The notes: a model not told the origin generated them from the letters alone. A stretch of 64,000 bases of DNA from Flavobacteriales bacterium (GCA_002722245.1 PBLA01000021.1:1-64000), one strand, 5' to 3'; shown: positions 8,238 through 17,976, numbered from the stretch's first letter. Program-made: numbers and translations.

Positions 8238-9095
8238 TTAATCTAGCTCAATTACTTCTTTTTGATCGCCATAGAGAATATCCACTTTGTTATCACAATC
8301 GCTACCAGCTCCATAATCTAATACAAAATCGATTTCATTCTCAATTTCAAATTTTATTTTTCCTTCTTTAACATATCTACAATTTCGAGAAACCTTGAGA
8401 GGCTCTATAATTGTATTTGTAAAGTTTTTTCCGTTTTTTCGGATTCCATTCTCTGAGCCTGTTATTTGAAGCTCATCATCCTCCAAATTCAAAGGTGTAT
8501 CTCCTCCTGAAACTAAAGTGTATTTTTTATCAAAATCAACAGTAGTTTTTTCATTATTCGAATAAGTGATTTCAACATTTCCTATTAATTTCCAAACGAA
8601 TTGATTGAGGTCATTTAACGTATCATATTCAAGCTTTCTTTGGAGCCTTACTTTTTTTCCTTGTACATGGTAATTTTCTGTGTTTATCTCTCGGAATTTT
8701 CGAAAACCTAGTTTATTATAAACACTCATAATTTCAATTTTCCCTTTTCTTTTTCTACCATCTATACCTTCACATTCTACCTCACCAAAACTCACTCGTG
8801 TATATAAAGTGTCGTAATTATTGCCAAAAAGTGTATCGTCTTTTTCAACTGTTGCACAATCATTTAAAACATCAGTGATATCGTATGTTTTTTTTGATAC
8901 AAACGATAAAACCTCTGCTTGGTCAGCGATATTATCAATTTCTGATACTGTTACTCCTACATTTGCGTCTGCAATTATAATTTCTGTATCCAAGTCAAGT
9001 TCAACATCTTCATCAATGTTTTTTTGACAACCAAATAAAAGAAATGTTAATGAAAAAAAGAATGGGAAGAGTGATGTTTTTTTGAGCAAATTCAT
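8238..9095 (-). CDS. Predicted lipoprotein, unknown function
   Basis: A 285-residue lipoprotein with signal peptide and Cys23 (FLLFGC), followed by a strongly acidic stretch (DEDVELDLDTE). The body is beta-rich and carries several cysteines (NDCATVEKDD, EVECEGIDG, RNCRYVKEG, SDCDNK), suggesting disulfides in an exported protein. I do not recognise a domain. The gene is alone on the minus strand between two plus-strand genes and has its own promoter-like box upstream. Confidence 0.7.
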   Translation of the reverse strand: MNLLKKTSLFPFFFSLTFLLFGCQKNIDEDVELDLDTEIIIADANVGVTVSEIDNIADQAEVLSFVSKKTYDITDVLNDCATVEKDDTLFGNNYDTLYTRVSFGEVECEGIDGRKRKGKIEIMSVYNKLGFRKFREINTENYHVQGKKVRLQRKLEYDTLNDLNQFVWKLIGNVEITYSNNEKTTVDFDKKYTLVSGGDTPLNLEDDELQITGSENGIRKNGKNFTNTIIEPLKVSRNCRYVKEGKIKFEIENEIDFVLDYGAGSDCDNKVDILYGDQKEVIELD

Positions 9096-9127
9096 GATAG
9101 GTTGGTTCTGGTTCAGTTGTTAGACTA

Positions 9128-9135
9128 CAAAGGTA
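9128..9135 (-). promoter_or_regulatory. -7 promoter element for the acidic lipoprotein
   Basis: Read on the minus strand this is TACCTTTG, an exact TAnnTTTG box, 33 bases before the ATG. No clear TTG at the -33 position was found. Confidence 0.45.
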
Positions 9136-9218
9136 TAAAAAGGTTGTTTTTAAAAGGTAAAAAATATATTAAGGAAGAGTTTTGTTAGTAAATATGCTAT
9201 TTAAGATGCATGAAATGA

Positions 9219-10661
9219 ATGACCTTTGTTTATTTTTACAGCGTTTTGAAAAAGTTGTTGATTGTTTCTTTGTTTTTGCTGAAAGTTGTTTTAGGGTTTT
9301 CTCAAGATGAGTACGCCTTGGCGCATTCTAATTACGCTCCTTCCAAAACATTTCTGATAAATCCAACAAATACGCTTGATAATAAAGTTTGGTTGGATGT
9401 AAATATAATAGGTGTAGGGACATACTTATATAATGATTATGTGTTTCTTCCGAAAGATGAATTTTCATTAGTACCTCATTTTGTTCAGGGGAAAGAATGG
9501 CCAAATTATCAATATGACCCAGGAACCGATCGGAAATCAGGTTTTCAAGACGCTGATATACAATTCGTTTCATTCGCTACACAGTTTAAGGAACATGGTT
9601 TTGGTTTTTCCTCACGAGCAAGAACGTATGCCGATTTTCGAAGAATTACACCGGAGGTGGCCACTCTAATAGCACAGGGTACAGAAAATTATTCGGATTA
9701 TTATGATCAAATAATTTCAGCAAATAAAATGTTTATGAATCAAATGGCGTATACAGAGTTTGCCTTTTCATATTCTAATATGTTTTATCATTTTGCCCAT
9801 AAAACCATGGGGGCGGGGATAACAGCTAAATATTTAGTAGGTATTACGGGAGCTGGGATACGAATTGACGAAATAGACTATAATGTGCAGAATCCAGTAA
9901 ATACCGATTTTCTGGCTTTAAATGGAGCTGTAGGCTATGCTGCACCAACTGGTGTTAATGGAAATTCAACAGGAAGTGGTTTTGCTGTTGATTTAGGGTT
10001 TGTTTATAAGAAGACCCTTCATAACGTTACCCATTATGAACCATACTCAGAAGCATCAGCTTGTCAACCGTATGATTACAAATACAAAATAACCGCAGCC
10101 ATAATTGATTTGGGATATATTGCTTACAAAAGAGATGCAATTTTATATGATATTGAGTCTACCATGAATTCTGCAACCTTAACCGGAAATGAATTTACAT
10201 TTGACGGTTTTGGATCTTTTGCGAGTCAAAATTTTAATTCTACATCGTCTCCAAGCTTTACTATGCTTACTCCTGCGGCTCTGAATCTTGGTTTAGATGT
10301 TAATTATGAAAATTATTATTTCTTGAGTGCTCAGGTTATGCATGGATTTTTTAGAACAAATGCATTGGGGGTGAAACGACCAGATGTGTGGGCTCTTTCA
10401 GGCAGGTATCAACGAAAATGGTATGAGGGATCAGCTGTTTTATCTTTATATGATTATGATAATTTAAGGCTCGGTGTCGCTTTTCGATTAGGCTATTTAA
10501 CGGTTGGTAGCGATAAACTTTTGAGTTTTTTCAATGTAAGAGATTTTTATGGTACGGATGCTTATTTTAACTTAAGATTTTTCTTGGGTAAACGTCCTGG
10601 GTGCGCTCGAAAAGAGAAATCAGGGAATAAGCGAAATGCTGCCGACTGCGTGAAGGATTGA
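9219..10661 (+). CDS. Outer-membrane beta-barrel protein (DUF5723-like)
   Basis: About 480 residues with a signal peptide ending VLGFSQ. The pattern after it (SNYAPSKTFLINPTNTLDNKVWLDVNIIGVGTYL, shown in part) matches the Bacteroidetes barrel family DUF5723 as I remember it: an opening motif, then alternating aromatic beta strands to the end. Likely role is an outer-membrane channel or structural barrel; the substrate is unknown. The ATG at 9219 gives a nine-residue extension before the signal peptide, while the TTG at 9246 gives a cleaner LKK start. The C-terminus ends in a basic, cysteine-containing tail, unusual for a barrel. Confidence 0.65.
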   Translation: MTFVYFYSVLKKLLIVSLFLLKVVLGFSQDEYALAHSNYAPSKTFLINPTNTLDNKVWLDVNIIGVGTYLYNDYVFLPKDEFSLVPHFVQGKEWPNYQYDPGTDRKSGFQDADIQFVSFATQFKEHGFGFSSRARTYADFRRITPEVATLIAQGTENYSDYYDQIISANKMFMNQMAYTEFAFSYSNMFYHFAHKTMGAGITAKYLVGITGAGIRIDEIDYNVQNPVNTDFLALNGAVGYAAPTGVNGNSTGSGFAVDLGFVYKKTLHNVTHYEPYSEASACQPYDYKYKITAAIIDLGYIAYKRDAILYDIESTMNSATLTGNEFTFDGFGSFASQNFNSTSSPSFTMLTPAALNLGLDVNYENYYFLSAQVMHGFFRTNALGVKRPDVWALSGRYQRKWYEGSAVLSLYDYDNLRLGVAFRLGYLTVGSDKLLSFFNVRDFYGTDAYFNLRFFLGKRPGCARKEKSGNKRNAADCVKD

Positions 10662-10725
10662 TATTCATTCTTTTAATTTCAAATTACTCTTATTTTTTTA
10701 AGCTTAATTAAACTGTTCACACCTG

Positions 10726-10788
10726 TTTTGTGAATACAAAATTGAATTGGAATCAATTTTGCTCCAAGTCTCTTAATAATTTTAAGAG
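10726..10788 (+). promoter_or_regulatory. Leader with three inverted repeats before the GH3 fusion gene
   Basis: Three dyads lie in the 144-base gap: TTTTGT/ACAAAA (10726-10741, 4-base spacer), CAAAATTGA/TCAATTTTG (10737-10761, 7-base spacer) and CTCTTAA/TTAAGAG (10770-10788, 5-base spacer). The first two overlap by five bases, so as RNA they could not both form fully. They could be operator sites or alternative leader hairpins. Confidence 0.4.
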
Positions 10789-10805
10789 AAACCCGTTCAT
10801 TTATT

Positions 10806-13760
10806 ATGCGAAAAGTACTTCTATCACTTCTTTTATTGGTTATTGTCTTAGGATCAGGTTTTTACACAGAAGCTGAAATGAGAGAGAGAAAAGCTAGGCC
10901 AACTGTAAAAGTTCCTGAGTTTACAACAATAGAATCACCTTGGATTGATTCTATTCTTAACACATTGTCTCTGGAGGAAAAAATTGCCCAGTTAATCATG
11001 TATCCAGTATATACCAATAAAGGGGAAAAAGAATTACAAAAAATAGAATCGCTTATAGAAAATCATGGGATAGGCGGAGTGATTTATATGCAAGGAGGGC
11101 CAGTTAGACAGGTGAAGGCTCACAATCGTTTAATGGCTTTATCAAAAGTTCCTTTGCTAACGTCTATTGATGGTGAATGGGGATTAAGAATGCGCTTGGA
11201 TTCTATTATCCGTTATCCAAGACAAATGCTAATTGGTGCGGTTCAGGATGAGCAACTTGTTTACGATATGGGTGTTGAGATTGCTAAACAATGTTCCTTA
11301 ACGGGCGTTCATGTTAATTTTGCTCCTGTTGTTGATATTAATGTGAATCCGAATAATCCTGTTATTAATTCTAGATCTTTCGGAGAGTTAAAAGAGCATG
11401 TTTCTAAGCTTGGAAATGCATACATGAAAGGCATGCAAGATAATCATATTCTTGCATGCGCTAAGCACTTTCCCGGACATGGTGATACGGATGTAGATTC
11501 TCATTTAGGACTTCCTGTAATCCATCATGAAAAAGAGCGATTGATGGATATTGAATTATATCCTTTTAAATCTCTTATTGACAGCGGTATGGGGAGTGTT
11601 ATGGTTGCGCATTTATATATTCCTGCATTAGACAAAACAAAGAATAGAGCCTCCACGTTGTCACCAAAAATTGTTCAAAAATTATTGAAAGATAAACTTA
11701 AATTTAAAGGGCTAGCTTTCACAGATGCGCTTAATATGCATGGAGTGAGCAAGTATTATGAAACGGGTGAAGTTGATTTACTTGCCCTATTAGCAGGAAA
11801 TGATATTCTCTTATTCTCCCAAGATGTAAAAAAGGCCATTGAGTATATTTCAAAAGCTGTTCAAGACAAAAAGATATCAGAAAAAGAGATTACGAAACGC
11901 GTAAAGAAGGTACTGCAATTAAAAAAATGGCTTAATCTTGATGAATTTCAACCGCTTTCCACACAAAATTTGTTGGCTCGATTAAATACTGAGAAATCAA
12001 AACTGGTAAGAAGAAAATTAGTTGAGAATGCATTAACATTGCTCAAGAACGAAAATGACATAGTTCCTCTGAAGGCATTGTCAAAACTAAAGTTAGCTAG
12101 TGTTAGCATTGGAGAAGGTAAGATTACCCCATTCCAAAATATGCTTGATAATTATGCTTCATTTAAACATTTCACCTTGTCAAGAAACGCTTCTCAAGAT
12201 GAAATAGAAACGCTTATGGAGTCTTTAAAAGACTACAATCTTACCGTTGTAGGTGTGCATGGAAATAGTAGATCACCTCGAAAAAAATTTGGTATAACTT
12301 CCAACATGGTAGACGCAATTGCTTCAATTAGAAAATCACATCCTGCTATCCTAGCTCTTTTCGCAAATCCATATGTGCTAGGTCAGTTTCCTGAATTAGA
12401 TAATGTAGAAGCTCTGATTATGGCTTATGAAAATGCGTTGCTCTCACAAGAGTACGCTGCCCAATTAATATTTGGTGGTATTGAAGCAAAAGGAAAACTT
12501 CCTGTATCAGCCTCCGAACGATATACTGCAGGAACGGGTATTGTCACAAAAAAAAAACGATTAAAATATTCAATACCTATTGAACAGGGCTTTAATCCTG
12601 AAAAACTTAAAAAAGTAGACTCCATTGCTTTTACTGGTATTGAGGAAAAAGCATATCCAGGATGTCAGATTTTAATTGCCAGAAGAGGGGATGTTATATA
12701 TAACAGAAGTTTTGGTTACCATACCTATGATAAAAAAAGAGAAGTCGAATCAACTGATATTTATGATTTAGCCTCTATTACGAAAGTAACAGCTTCTGTT
12801 CCTAACCTCATGAAATTAGTGGAAGATGGGGAGCTAAATCTTGATTATAATTTATGTGATTATTTAGATTATGTAGATACGACCAAATACATCAATATGA
12901 ATATTCGTAGGATGCTTGCTCACAATGCAGGGTTGGTTTCTTGGATTCCTTTTTATCAAAGAACAATGCGACGAGGGCAGTTGCGATATGATGTTTATAG
13001 TAATACTCAATCCGATGATTATCCTTGTAAAGTGTCCGATGATTTATACATTAGACAAGCATTTAAAGATTCCGTTAGAGAGTGGATTACACATCATGGA
13101 ATTCATAAAAAGCACGATTACCGATACAGTGATTTGGGCTATTATTTTTATAAAGATATTATTGAGAATCAAAATGATGTATCGTTAGATCTTTTATCAG
13201 ATAGTTTATTTTACAAACCGCTTGGAGCCACAACATTAACCTACAACCCATTAGAGAAATTTCCACGCGAGCAAATTATACCCACTGAAAATGATATGCA
13301 TTTTCGTAAACGATTGATTCATGGAACAGTACATGATCCTGGTGCAGCTATGCTTGGAGGTGTCGCTGGTCATGCAGGCCTTTTTTCAAATGCAAATGAC
13401 TTGGCGAAGATGTTTCAAATGTATTTAAATCGAGGTGAATATGGAGGTGAACGTTTCATTGATTCCAAAATAATTGATGAGTTCACTAAAGTTCAATTTC
13501 CTGACGAAAACAATAGGCGAGGGGCAGGATTTGACAAACCGTCTGGCGATACAGTTGGCCCAACTTATCAACATGTAGGAATGAGTAGTTACGGCCATTC
13601 GGGGTTCACAGGTACACTCGTTTGGGCTGATCCTGACAAGGATCTTATTTATATATTTTTGTCGAACAGAATATATCCAGATGCTGATAATAAAAAGTTA
13701 ATCAGAATGAATATTCGAACTGACATTCAAAAAGCCATCTATGAAGCAATAGAGGATTAA
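10806..13760 (+). CDS. Fusion of GH3 beta-N-acetylhexosaminidase (NagZ-like) and beta-lactamase-family domain
   Basis: A 984-residue exported protein with an N-terminal signal segment. Residues about 45-380 are a GH3 domain with the NagZ signature K220-H-F-P-G-H-G and the Asp231/His233 pair (DVDSH); Asp307 in AFTDALNMHG is the expected nucleophile. Residues about 600-980 are a serine beta-lactamase/penicillin-binding fold: Ser657 and Lys660 in SITK, and YSD in the second motif. The GH3 part would remove GlcNAc from peptidoglycan fragments, and the second domain may act on peptide or ester bonds. This fused layout is known in Bacteroidetes. Its leader contains several inverted repeats. Confidence 0.9.
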   Translation: MRKVLLSLLLLVIVLGSGFYTEAEMRERKARPTVKVPEFTTIESPWIDSILNTLSLEEKIAQLIMYPVYTNKGEKELQKIESLIENHGIGGVIYMQGGPVRQVKAHNRLMALSKVPLLTSIDGEWGLRMRLDSIIRYPRQMLIGAVQDEQLVYDMGVEIAKQCSLTGVHVNFAPVVDINVNPNNPVINSRSFGELKEHVSKLGNAYMKGMQDNHILACAKHFPGHGDTDVDSHLGLPVIHHEKERLMDIELYPFKSLIDSGMGSVMVAHLYIPALDKTKNRASTLSPKIVQKLLKDKLKFKGLAFTDALNMHGVSKYYETGEVDLLALLAGNDILLFSQDVKKAIEYISKAVQDKKISEKEITKRVKKVLQLKKWLNLDEFQPLSTQNLLARLNTEKSKLVRRKLVENALTLLKNENDIVPLKALSKLKLASVSIGEGKITPFQNMLDNYASFKHFTLSRNASQDEIETLMESLKDYNLTVVGVHGNSRSPRKKFGITSNMVDAIASIRKSHPAILALFANPYVLGQFPELDNVEALIMAYENALLSQEYAAQLIFGGIEAKGKLPVSASERYTAGTGIVTKKKRLKYSIPIEQGFNPEKLKKVDSIAFTGIEEKAYPGCQILIARRGDVIYNRSFGYHTYDKKREVESTDIYDLASITKVTASVPNLMKLVEDGELNLDYNLCDYLDYVDTTKYINMNIRRMLAHNAGLVSWIPFYQRTMRRGQLRYDVYSNTQSDDYPCKVSDDLYIRQAFKDSVREWITHHGIHKKHDYRYSDLGYYFYKDIIENQNDVSLDLLSDSLFYKPLGATTLTYNPLEKFPREQIIPTENDMHFRKRLIHGTVHDPGAAMLGGVAGHAGLFSNANDLAKMFQMYLNRGEYGGERFIDSKIIDEFTKVQFPDENNRRGAGFDKPSGDTVGPTYQHVGMSSYGHSGFTGTLVWADPDKDLIYIFLSNRIYPDADNKKLIRMNIRTDIQKAIYEAIED

Positions 13761-13771
13761 ATTAAATTCTT

Positions 13772-14329
13772 TTAATTAATGAGGTAATGAAGAAGAGGAG
13801 TTTTTAAATTTACACCAATAGTCCAATAATTTGGTGTGTTGTGATTAACTTGATATCCTCCCTTAATTTGGATTGCGTTTGCAACTTTTAATGGTGCTGC
13901 AAATCCAATAGTAGGGTGAAATTGATGCGTTGCGCTAGAGTTCCAAAGTCTATTGTATTCTACCGAAGCAAAAGTTGTGAAGTAATTATTAAATCCTAAT
14001 GTGCCCAGTTGAGCTTCAAAACCCAATCCATTAAGGGGAGATGTAGAAGAATAATTTGAGATGTAATTTGATGTAAAACTCATCATGAAATGATCACTGT
14101 AACCTAAATAGGAGAGTCCTATTTTTCCTGTTTGAAAATTAGACTGCTCAAATTCTGTGTTTAACCATGGTAGAATACGACATCCTTCCCCTGTTTTACA
14201 TGGACGAAGTAAACAAGACACTTCATAGCCGTCTGGCTCAAGATATAAAGGATCAATATGCCCAGTAAAATGAGGGCTACAGCAAGAATGAAATAAAAAG
14301 GCGATAAAACAGATGTAAATTACTCTCAT
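13772..14329 (-). CDS. Predicted outer-membrane protein with lipoprotein-type signal
   Basis: A 185-residue exported protein. The signal ends FLFHSC with Cys16 (another Cys follows), consistent with lipid attachment. The mature region carries extra cysteines (SCLLRPCKTGEGC) and then amphipathic beta strands rich in Gly, Tyr and Phe, ending in LLHYLIN, suggesting a small barrel. I do not recognise a family. It converges with the GH3 fusion gene, leaving 11 bases between the stop codons. Confidence 0.6.
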   Translation of the reverse strand: MRVIYICFIAFLFHSCCSPHFTGHIDPLYLEPDGYEVSCLLRPCKTGEGCRILPWLNTEFEQSNFQTGKIGLSYLGYSDHFMMSFTSNYISNYSSTSPLNGLGFEAQLGTLGFNNYFTTFASVEYNRLWNSSATHQFHPTIGFAAPLKVANAIQIKGGYQVNHNTPNYWTIGVNLKTPLLHYLIN

Positions 14330-14418
14330 ATATCAATAATGCAGAAGAGGAGTGAAAAGTAACATAAAATCATATATTTAAAAATAATTAAAGGATTATT
14401 CATTTTAATTTTATCAAT

Positions 14419-14426
14419 TAATTTTG
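14419..14426 (+). promoter_or_regulatory. -7 promoter element before the DUF4197 gene
   Basis: TAATTTTG matches TAnnTTTG exactly, 44 bases before the ATG. The expected -33 TTG is not evident. Confidence 0.35.
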
Positions 14427-14469
14427 GAACACAAGTTGATAGGTAAAACAAGAATTTAAAAGATAAGAT

Positions 14470-15192
14470 ATGAGAAGCATACATTTTGTACTATTTATAT
14501 TAATTCCATTTTTAGGAAACGCTCAAATGAATTTGCAGGCTGTAAAAGAAAAAGCAAAGAAATCAATGGAAGTAAAATCCGTTAGTAGTCTTAGTAATGA
14601 AGATATCGTTAGTGGATTAAAGGAAGCACTAAAAGTTGGAATTGAAAAAGCAGGGAGTAAAGCGAGTTCGATAGACGGATTTAATAAAAATGAAAATATA
14701 AGAATTCCATTTCCTCATGAGGCTAAGAGGATGGAGGATAAGCTTAGAATGATTGGAATGGGTGCACGTGTTGACTCTTTTGAACTTGCTCTAAATCGAG
14801 CTGCGGAAATAGCCTCACGAGAGGCAGCTCCTTTATTTATTCAAGCAATAAAGAATATGAGTGTAAATGACGGGTTAACTCTTCTGAAAGGAAATGATGA
14901 TGCAGCAACAAATTTTTTAAAAAAGAATACTTCAAGTTCCTTGTATGAAGTATTTAAACCAATTGTGGAAAATGCTTTAAGGAAAGTTAAGGTTACTCAG
15001 TATTGGACTCCATTGGCATCGCGGTACAATAAAATTCCTCTTACTACAAAAGTCAACCCTGATTTAGAGGATTATACCACAAAGAAAGCCATGGAGGGGT
15101 TGTTTACACTTTTAGCTCAGGAAGAGAAAAAAATAAGAGAAGAACCTGCTGCCCGAGTTTCGAATATTCTTCAAAAAGTATTTTCAGAGTAA
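14470..15192 (+). CDS. DUF4197 family exported protein
   Basis: A 240-residue protein with a signal peptide ending GNAQ. The sequence LSNEDIVSGLKEALKVGIEKA near the start, IRIPFPHEAKRMEDKLRMIG in the middle and the helical C-terminal half match the DUF4197 family as I know it. The family is all-helical, periplasmic, and of unknown function. It is a single gene: the flanking genes on both sides run on the minus strand. Confidence 0.85.
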   Translation: MRSIHFVLFILIPFLGNAQMNLQAVKEKAKKSMEVKSVSSLSNEDIVSGLKEALKVGIEKAGSKASSIDGFNKNENIRIPFPHEAKRMEDKLRMIGMGARVDSFELALNRAAEIASREAAPLFIQAIKNMSVNDGLTLLKGNDDAATNFLKKNTSSSLYEVFKPIVENALRKVKVTQYWTPLASRYNKIPLTTKVNPDLEDYTTKKAMEGLFTLLAQEEKKIREEPAARVSNILQKVFSE

Positions 15193-15222
15193 ACCACATT
15201 TCTTAAATTTTTCAGCCATAAT

Positions 15223-15756
15223 TTATTTCAAAATCTGATAATTGATTTCAACGGCTCCGGAATCGTGATTAATTGTTTTGATCTTTTTTAGATCAGTTCG
15301 ATTTGGTAAATTTTGAAATAAATCAATACCATCTTGCAAAATTATTGGCATCACGAAGATTTGAAGTTCATCAATCAGACCTTCATTCAATAACATCGTA
15401 TTCACTAAGCCCCCACCAATAAGCCAGATATCTTTTCCTTCTTCTTGCTTGAGGTCATTAATAAACTCAATATGATTGGTGTTTACAAAGGTTACGTTTT
15501 CATTGTTCTCAAGGCTTTTATCACGAGTGATTACATAATTTTTTTTATTTGGGTAAGGGAAGTCAATACCCCAACTTTCAACTTGTTTATAAGTGCTTGA
15601 TCCTTGGATAGTTGTATCAATAGAGTCATAAAACTTTTGATAACCATGATCTGGATTATCATCATTGTCTTTCACATAAAGCCAATCTACTGAACCGTCT
15701 TTTTCAGCAATTTTTCCATTTAAGCTCATTGCAATGTAAAGTTTAATTTTTCGCAT
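15223..15756 (-). CDS. Dihydrofolate reductase-like protein (RibD C-terminal domain)
   Basis: A 177-residue single-domain reductase. It opens with KIKLYIAMSLNGKIAEKDGSVDWL and contains the nucleotide-binding WLIGGGLVNTMLLNEGLIDEL segment, the hallmarks of the RibD-C/YyaP-like branch of the DHFR fold. It likely uses NADPH; the substrate is not predictable, and true folate or riboflavin roles are less likely because the gene is outside those pathways here. It converges with the DUF4197 gene. Confidence 0.85.
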   Translation of the reverse strand: MRKIKLYIAMSLNGKIAEKDGSVDWLYVKDNDDNPDHGYQKFYDSIDTTIQGSSTYKQVESWGIDFPYPNKKNYVITRDKSLENNENVTFVNTNHIEFINDLKQEEGKDIWLIGGGLVNTMLLNEGLIDELQIFVMPIILQDGIDLFQNLPNRTDLKKIKTINHDSGAVEINYQILK

Positions 15757-15914
15757 AATAATGATGATTTATTCCAATTTACCAATTACACTTGATTCAG
15801 GTTTCAAAAATTATTTTTGTTTTTCACATCATGCGGTTGGAGGTGAATATTCTCAAATGGTAAAGGAGTAAAAAAATCAATCTTGGAGCTGAGTTAAAAC
15901 ATTAAGTTTATGTA

Positions 15915-16763
15915 TTAATCTTTAGCATTGGAAAGATGGAATAAGGTGATTTCTGGCCGAACATTAAATCGAACTTGCCATAAATGACCAATTGCTCTGT
16001 TAATATATAATGTTCTGTTTTGAGAAAGTGAAATAAGTCCTTGTGTATATCTTTTATTTTTAACAGGAAGTACAAAAGGATCTAGAAATGGTGCTTTCAC
16101 TTGCCCTCCGTGAGTATGTCCAGAAAGAATCCAGCTATTGTATTCTCCCCAAATATTTAGATCACATACATCTGGATTATGACATAATACAATATTTGCA
16201 TTATCAGCGTGAAAATGTGATAAGGCTTTTTTTGCGTTAAAATTTGGTCCCCAATAGTCATCCATTCCAATGATAGTTAAACCACCAATATCAACGCTAT
16301 TATTTTTAAGAATTTTAATGCCATTATCTTCTAATACTTGTGTGATTTGGTCACCCACGTTCTGCTCTGCCCAATTTTTACCATAATCATGGTTTCCTAA
16401 AATACCATAAGTCCCTAGAGTACCCTTTGTGCAGTGTTTCATTACCTCCCTCAGTTGCGTTACTTGTTGACTATTTTCATAGCTCACATAATCTCCAGTA
16501 TAAACGACAATATCAGGTTTGTAATTTTTAGCCTCCTCAAGTGCATCAATGATATAATTATAATCAAAACGGTTTCCAATATGAAGGTCACTTATTTGCA
16601 TAATTGTTTTGCCTTTCAAATTGGAAGGAAGATTTTTAAGTGGCATATTTATTTTCACAAACTCCAACCAAAAAGGTTCAATTTGCCATGCATATAAACC
16701 CGAAAGTAAACCAACTCCCATCGTTGCTTTAACAGAGGTAGATATAAATTTTCTTCTGTTCAT
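15915..16763 (-). CDS. Tat-exported calcineurin-like phosphoesterase
   Basis: A 282-residue metallophosphoesterase. The N-terminus NRRKFIST plus a hydrophobic stretch is a twin-arginine signal. Metal-binding motifs appear in order: D59-L-H61 (ISDLHIG), YTGDYVS, GNHDYG, a later CHNPD, and GHTHGGQ. This is the YkuE/YaeI-like group acting at the membrane surface, some members of which are linked to lipid A precursor or phospholipid head-group hydrolysis. The substrate is inferred only from relatives. Folded export fits a two-metal cofactor loaded in the cytoplasm. Confidence 0.88.
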   Translation of the reverse strand: MNRRKFISTSVKATMGVGLLSGLYAWQIEPFWLEFVKINMPLKNLPSNLKGKTIMQISDLHIGNRFDYNYIIDALEEAKNYKPDIVVYTGDYVSYENSQQVTQLREVMKHCTKGTLGTYGILGNHDYGKNWAEQNVGDQITQVLEDNGIKILKNNSVDIGGLTIIGMDDYWGPNFNAKKALSHFHADNANIVLCHNPDVCDLNIWGEYNSWILSGHTHGGQVKAPFLDPFVLPVKNKRYTQGLISLSQNRTLYINRAIGHLWQVRFNVRPEITLFHLSNAKD

Positions 16764-16847
16764 TTTGTTTTATCAGTTCAACGAGGAGTAAAGTGATAGA
16801 TTTTATAGCACAAGTGAAAAAATGTTAATGAAGATAAATTTGGGCGA

Positions 16848-17252
16848 TTAAAAAACTGTAATCACAAGGGATCGCGGTCCTCCATAGTTTCTAAACTCGC
16901 AAAGGTATATTCCTTGCCAGGTTCCTAAGTTAAATTTATGATTACTGATTGGAATGGAAATACTAGAGCCTACGATAGAGCTTTTTATATGTGCAGGCAT
17001 ATCATCACTGCCTTCATCAAGGTGGGTATAAAACGTCTGGTTTTCTGGGATAAATTGGTTGAAACTATTTTCGAAATCGGTTAGTACGGTAGGATCGGCG
17101 GCTTCATTGATTGAAAGACCCGCAGAAGTATGCTGAATAAAAATATTTACTAATCCAATTGATGGCATTGAAGGAATTGCATTTAAAATATATTTTGTGA
17201 TAATATGAAAGCCTCTTGGGAAAGCTGGTAAAGTAACGGTATACTGTTGCAT
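16848..17252 (-). CDS. YjbQ family protein (UPF0047)
   Basis: A 134-residue protein matching YjbQ/UPF0047: VNIFIQHTSAGLSINEAADP, a DDMPAHIKSS segment, and the C-terminal LGTWQGIYLCEFRNYGGPR. Members form compact trimers with a conserved His cluster; some have weak thiamine-phosphate synthase activity, but the physiological role is unsettled. It lies alone between the phosphoesterase and the pseudouridine synthase, 71 bases from the latter. Confidence 0.88.
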   Translation of the reverse strand: MQQYTVTLPAFPRGFHIITKYILNAIPSMPSIGLVNIFIQHTSAGLSINEAADPTVLTDFENSFNQFIPENQTFYTHLDEGSDDMPAHIKSSIVGSSISIPISNHKFNLGTWQGIYLCEFRNYGGPRSLVITVF

Positions 17253-17323
17253 GGTTGAAATTTTGAATTAATAAAGTGACGAATGTTGTAAGATTATGAT
17301 CGAATACAATGAGAACATGTGGT

Positions 17324-17974
17324 TTACCATTCGAGGTCAGGAAGTGCAGCTGTTACATCAATTTTAGTTTTATTCACAGGATGAATAAATTCAATTCTTC
17401 TCGCATGTAAACAGATTGATTTGTCTGGATTAGGATACGAGGCACCGTATTTTAAATCACCTAAAATTACACACCCAATAGATGCTAGTTGGACTCTTAT
17501 TTGATGCGGCCTTCCCGTAAGTGGTGTGACTTCTATTAAGTTAGTTACTTTATGATCTTTAAGATGCGTATAAATCAATTCTGATTTTTTTCCATTTGGA
17601 ACTGAATTTTTGTGCGCTTTACTTTTGTTTTTTTTGGCGTCTTTAATAAGAAAATGCACAAGTCTCTGGTGTTTTATTTTGGGCGGGTTTACACATTTTG
17701 CCCAATAGGTTTTTTGAATTTGTTTTTCTTGAAACATTTTGTTCAAACGACTAAGTGCTTTACTCGTTTTAGCAAATAAAATTACACCTGAGACAGGGCG
17801 GTCTAATCGGTGTACAGTGCCTAGAAAGACATTTCCTGGTTTGTTATCCCTTTTTTTAATGAAGGATTTTATTTTATCAGATAGGGGAGGATCTCCAGTT
17901 TTATCTCCTTGAGTGATTTCTCCTGCTTTTTTATTTACAATAATAATATGGTTGTCCTCGTAAAGAACGTCCAT
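17324..17974 (-). CDS. RluA-family pseudouridine synthase
   Basis: A 216-residue stand-alone catalytic domain without an S4 domain. The catalytic motif is HRLDRPVSG with Asp58, followed by RPHQIRVQLASIG and ILGDLKYG. It isomerises uridine in rRNA or tRNA; the RluA family in this length range usually modifies 23S rRNA and/or tRNA, but the site cannot be read from sequence. It starts two bases after panB and shares its operon, an arrangement common in flavobacteria. Confidence 0.9.
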   Translation of the reverse strand: MDVLYEDNHIIIVNKKAGEITQGDKTGDPPLSDKIKSFIKKRDNKPGNVFLGTVHRLDRPVSGVILFAKTSKALSRLNKMFQEKQIQKTYWAKCVNPPKIKHQRLVHFLIKDAKKNKSKAHKNSVPNGKKSELIYTHLKDHKVTNLIEVTPLTGRPHQIRVQLASIGCVILGDLKYGASYPNPDKSICLHARRIEFIHPVNKTKIDVTAALPDLEW

Positions 17975-17976
17975 TT

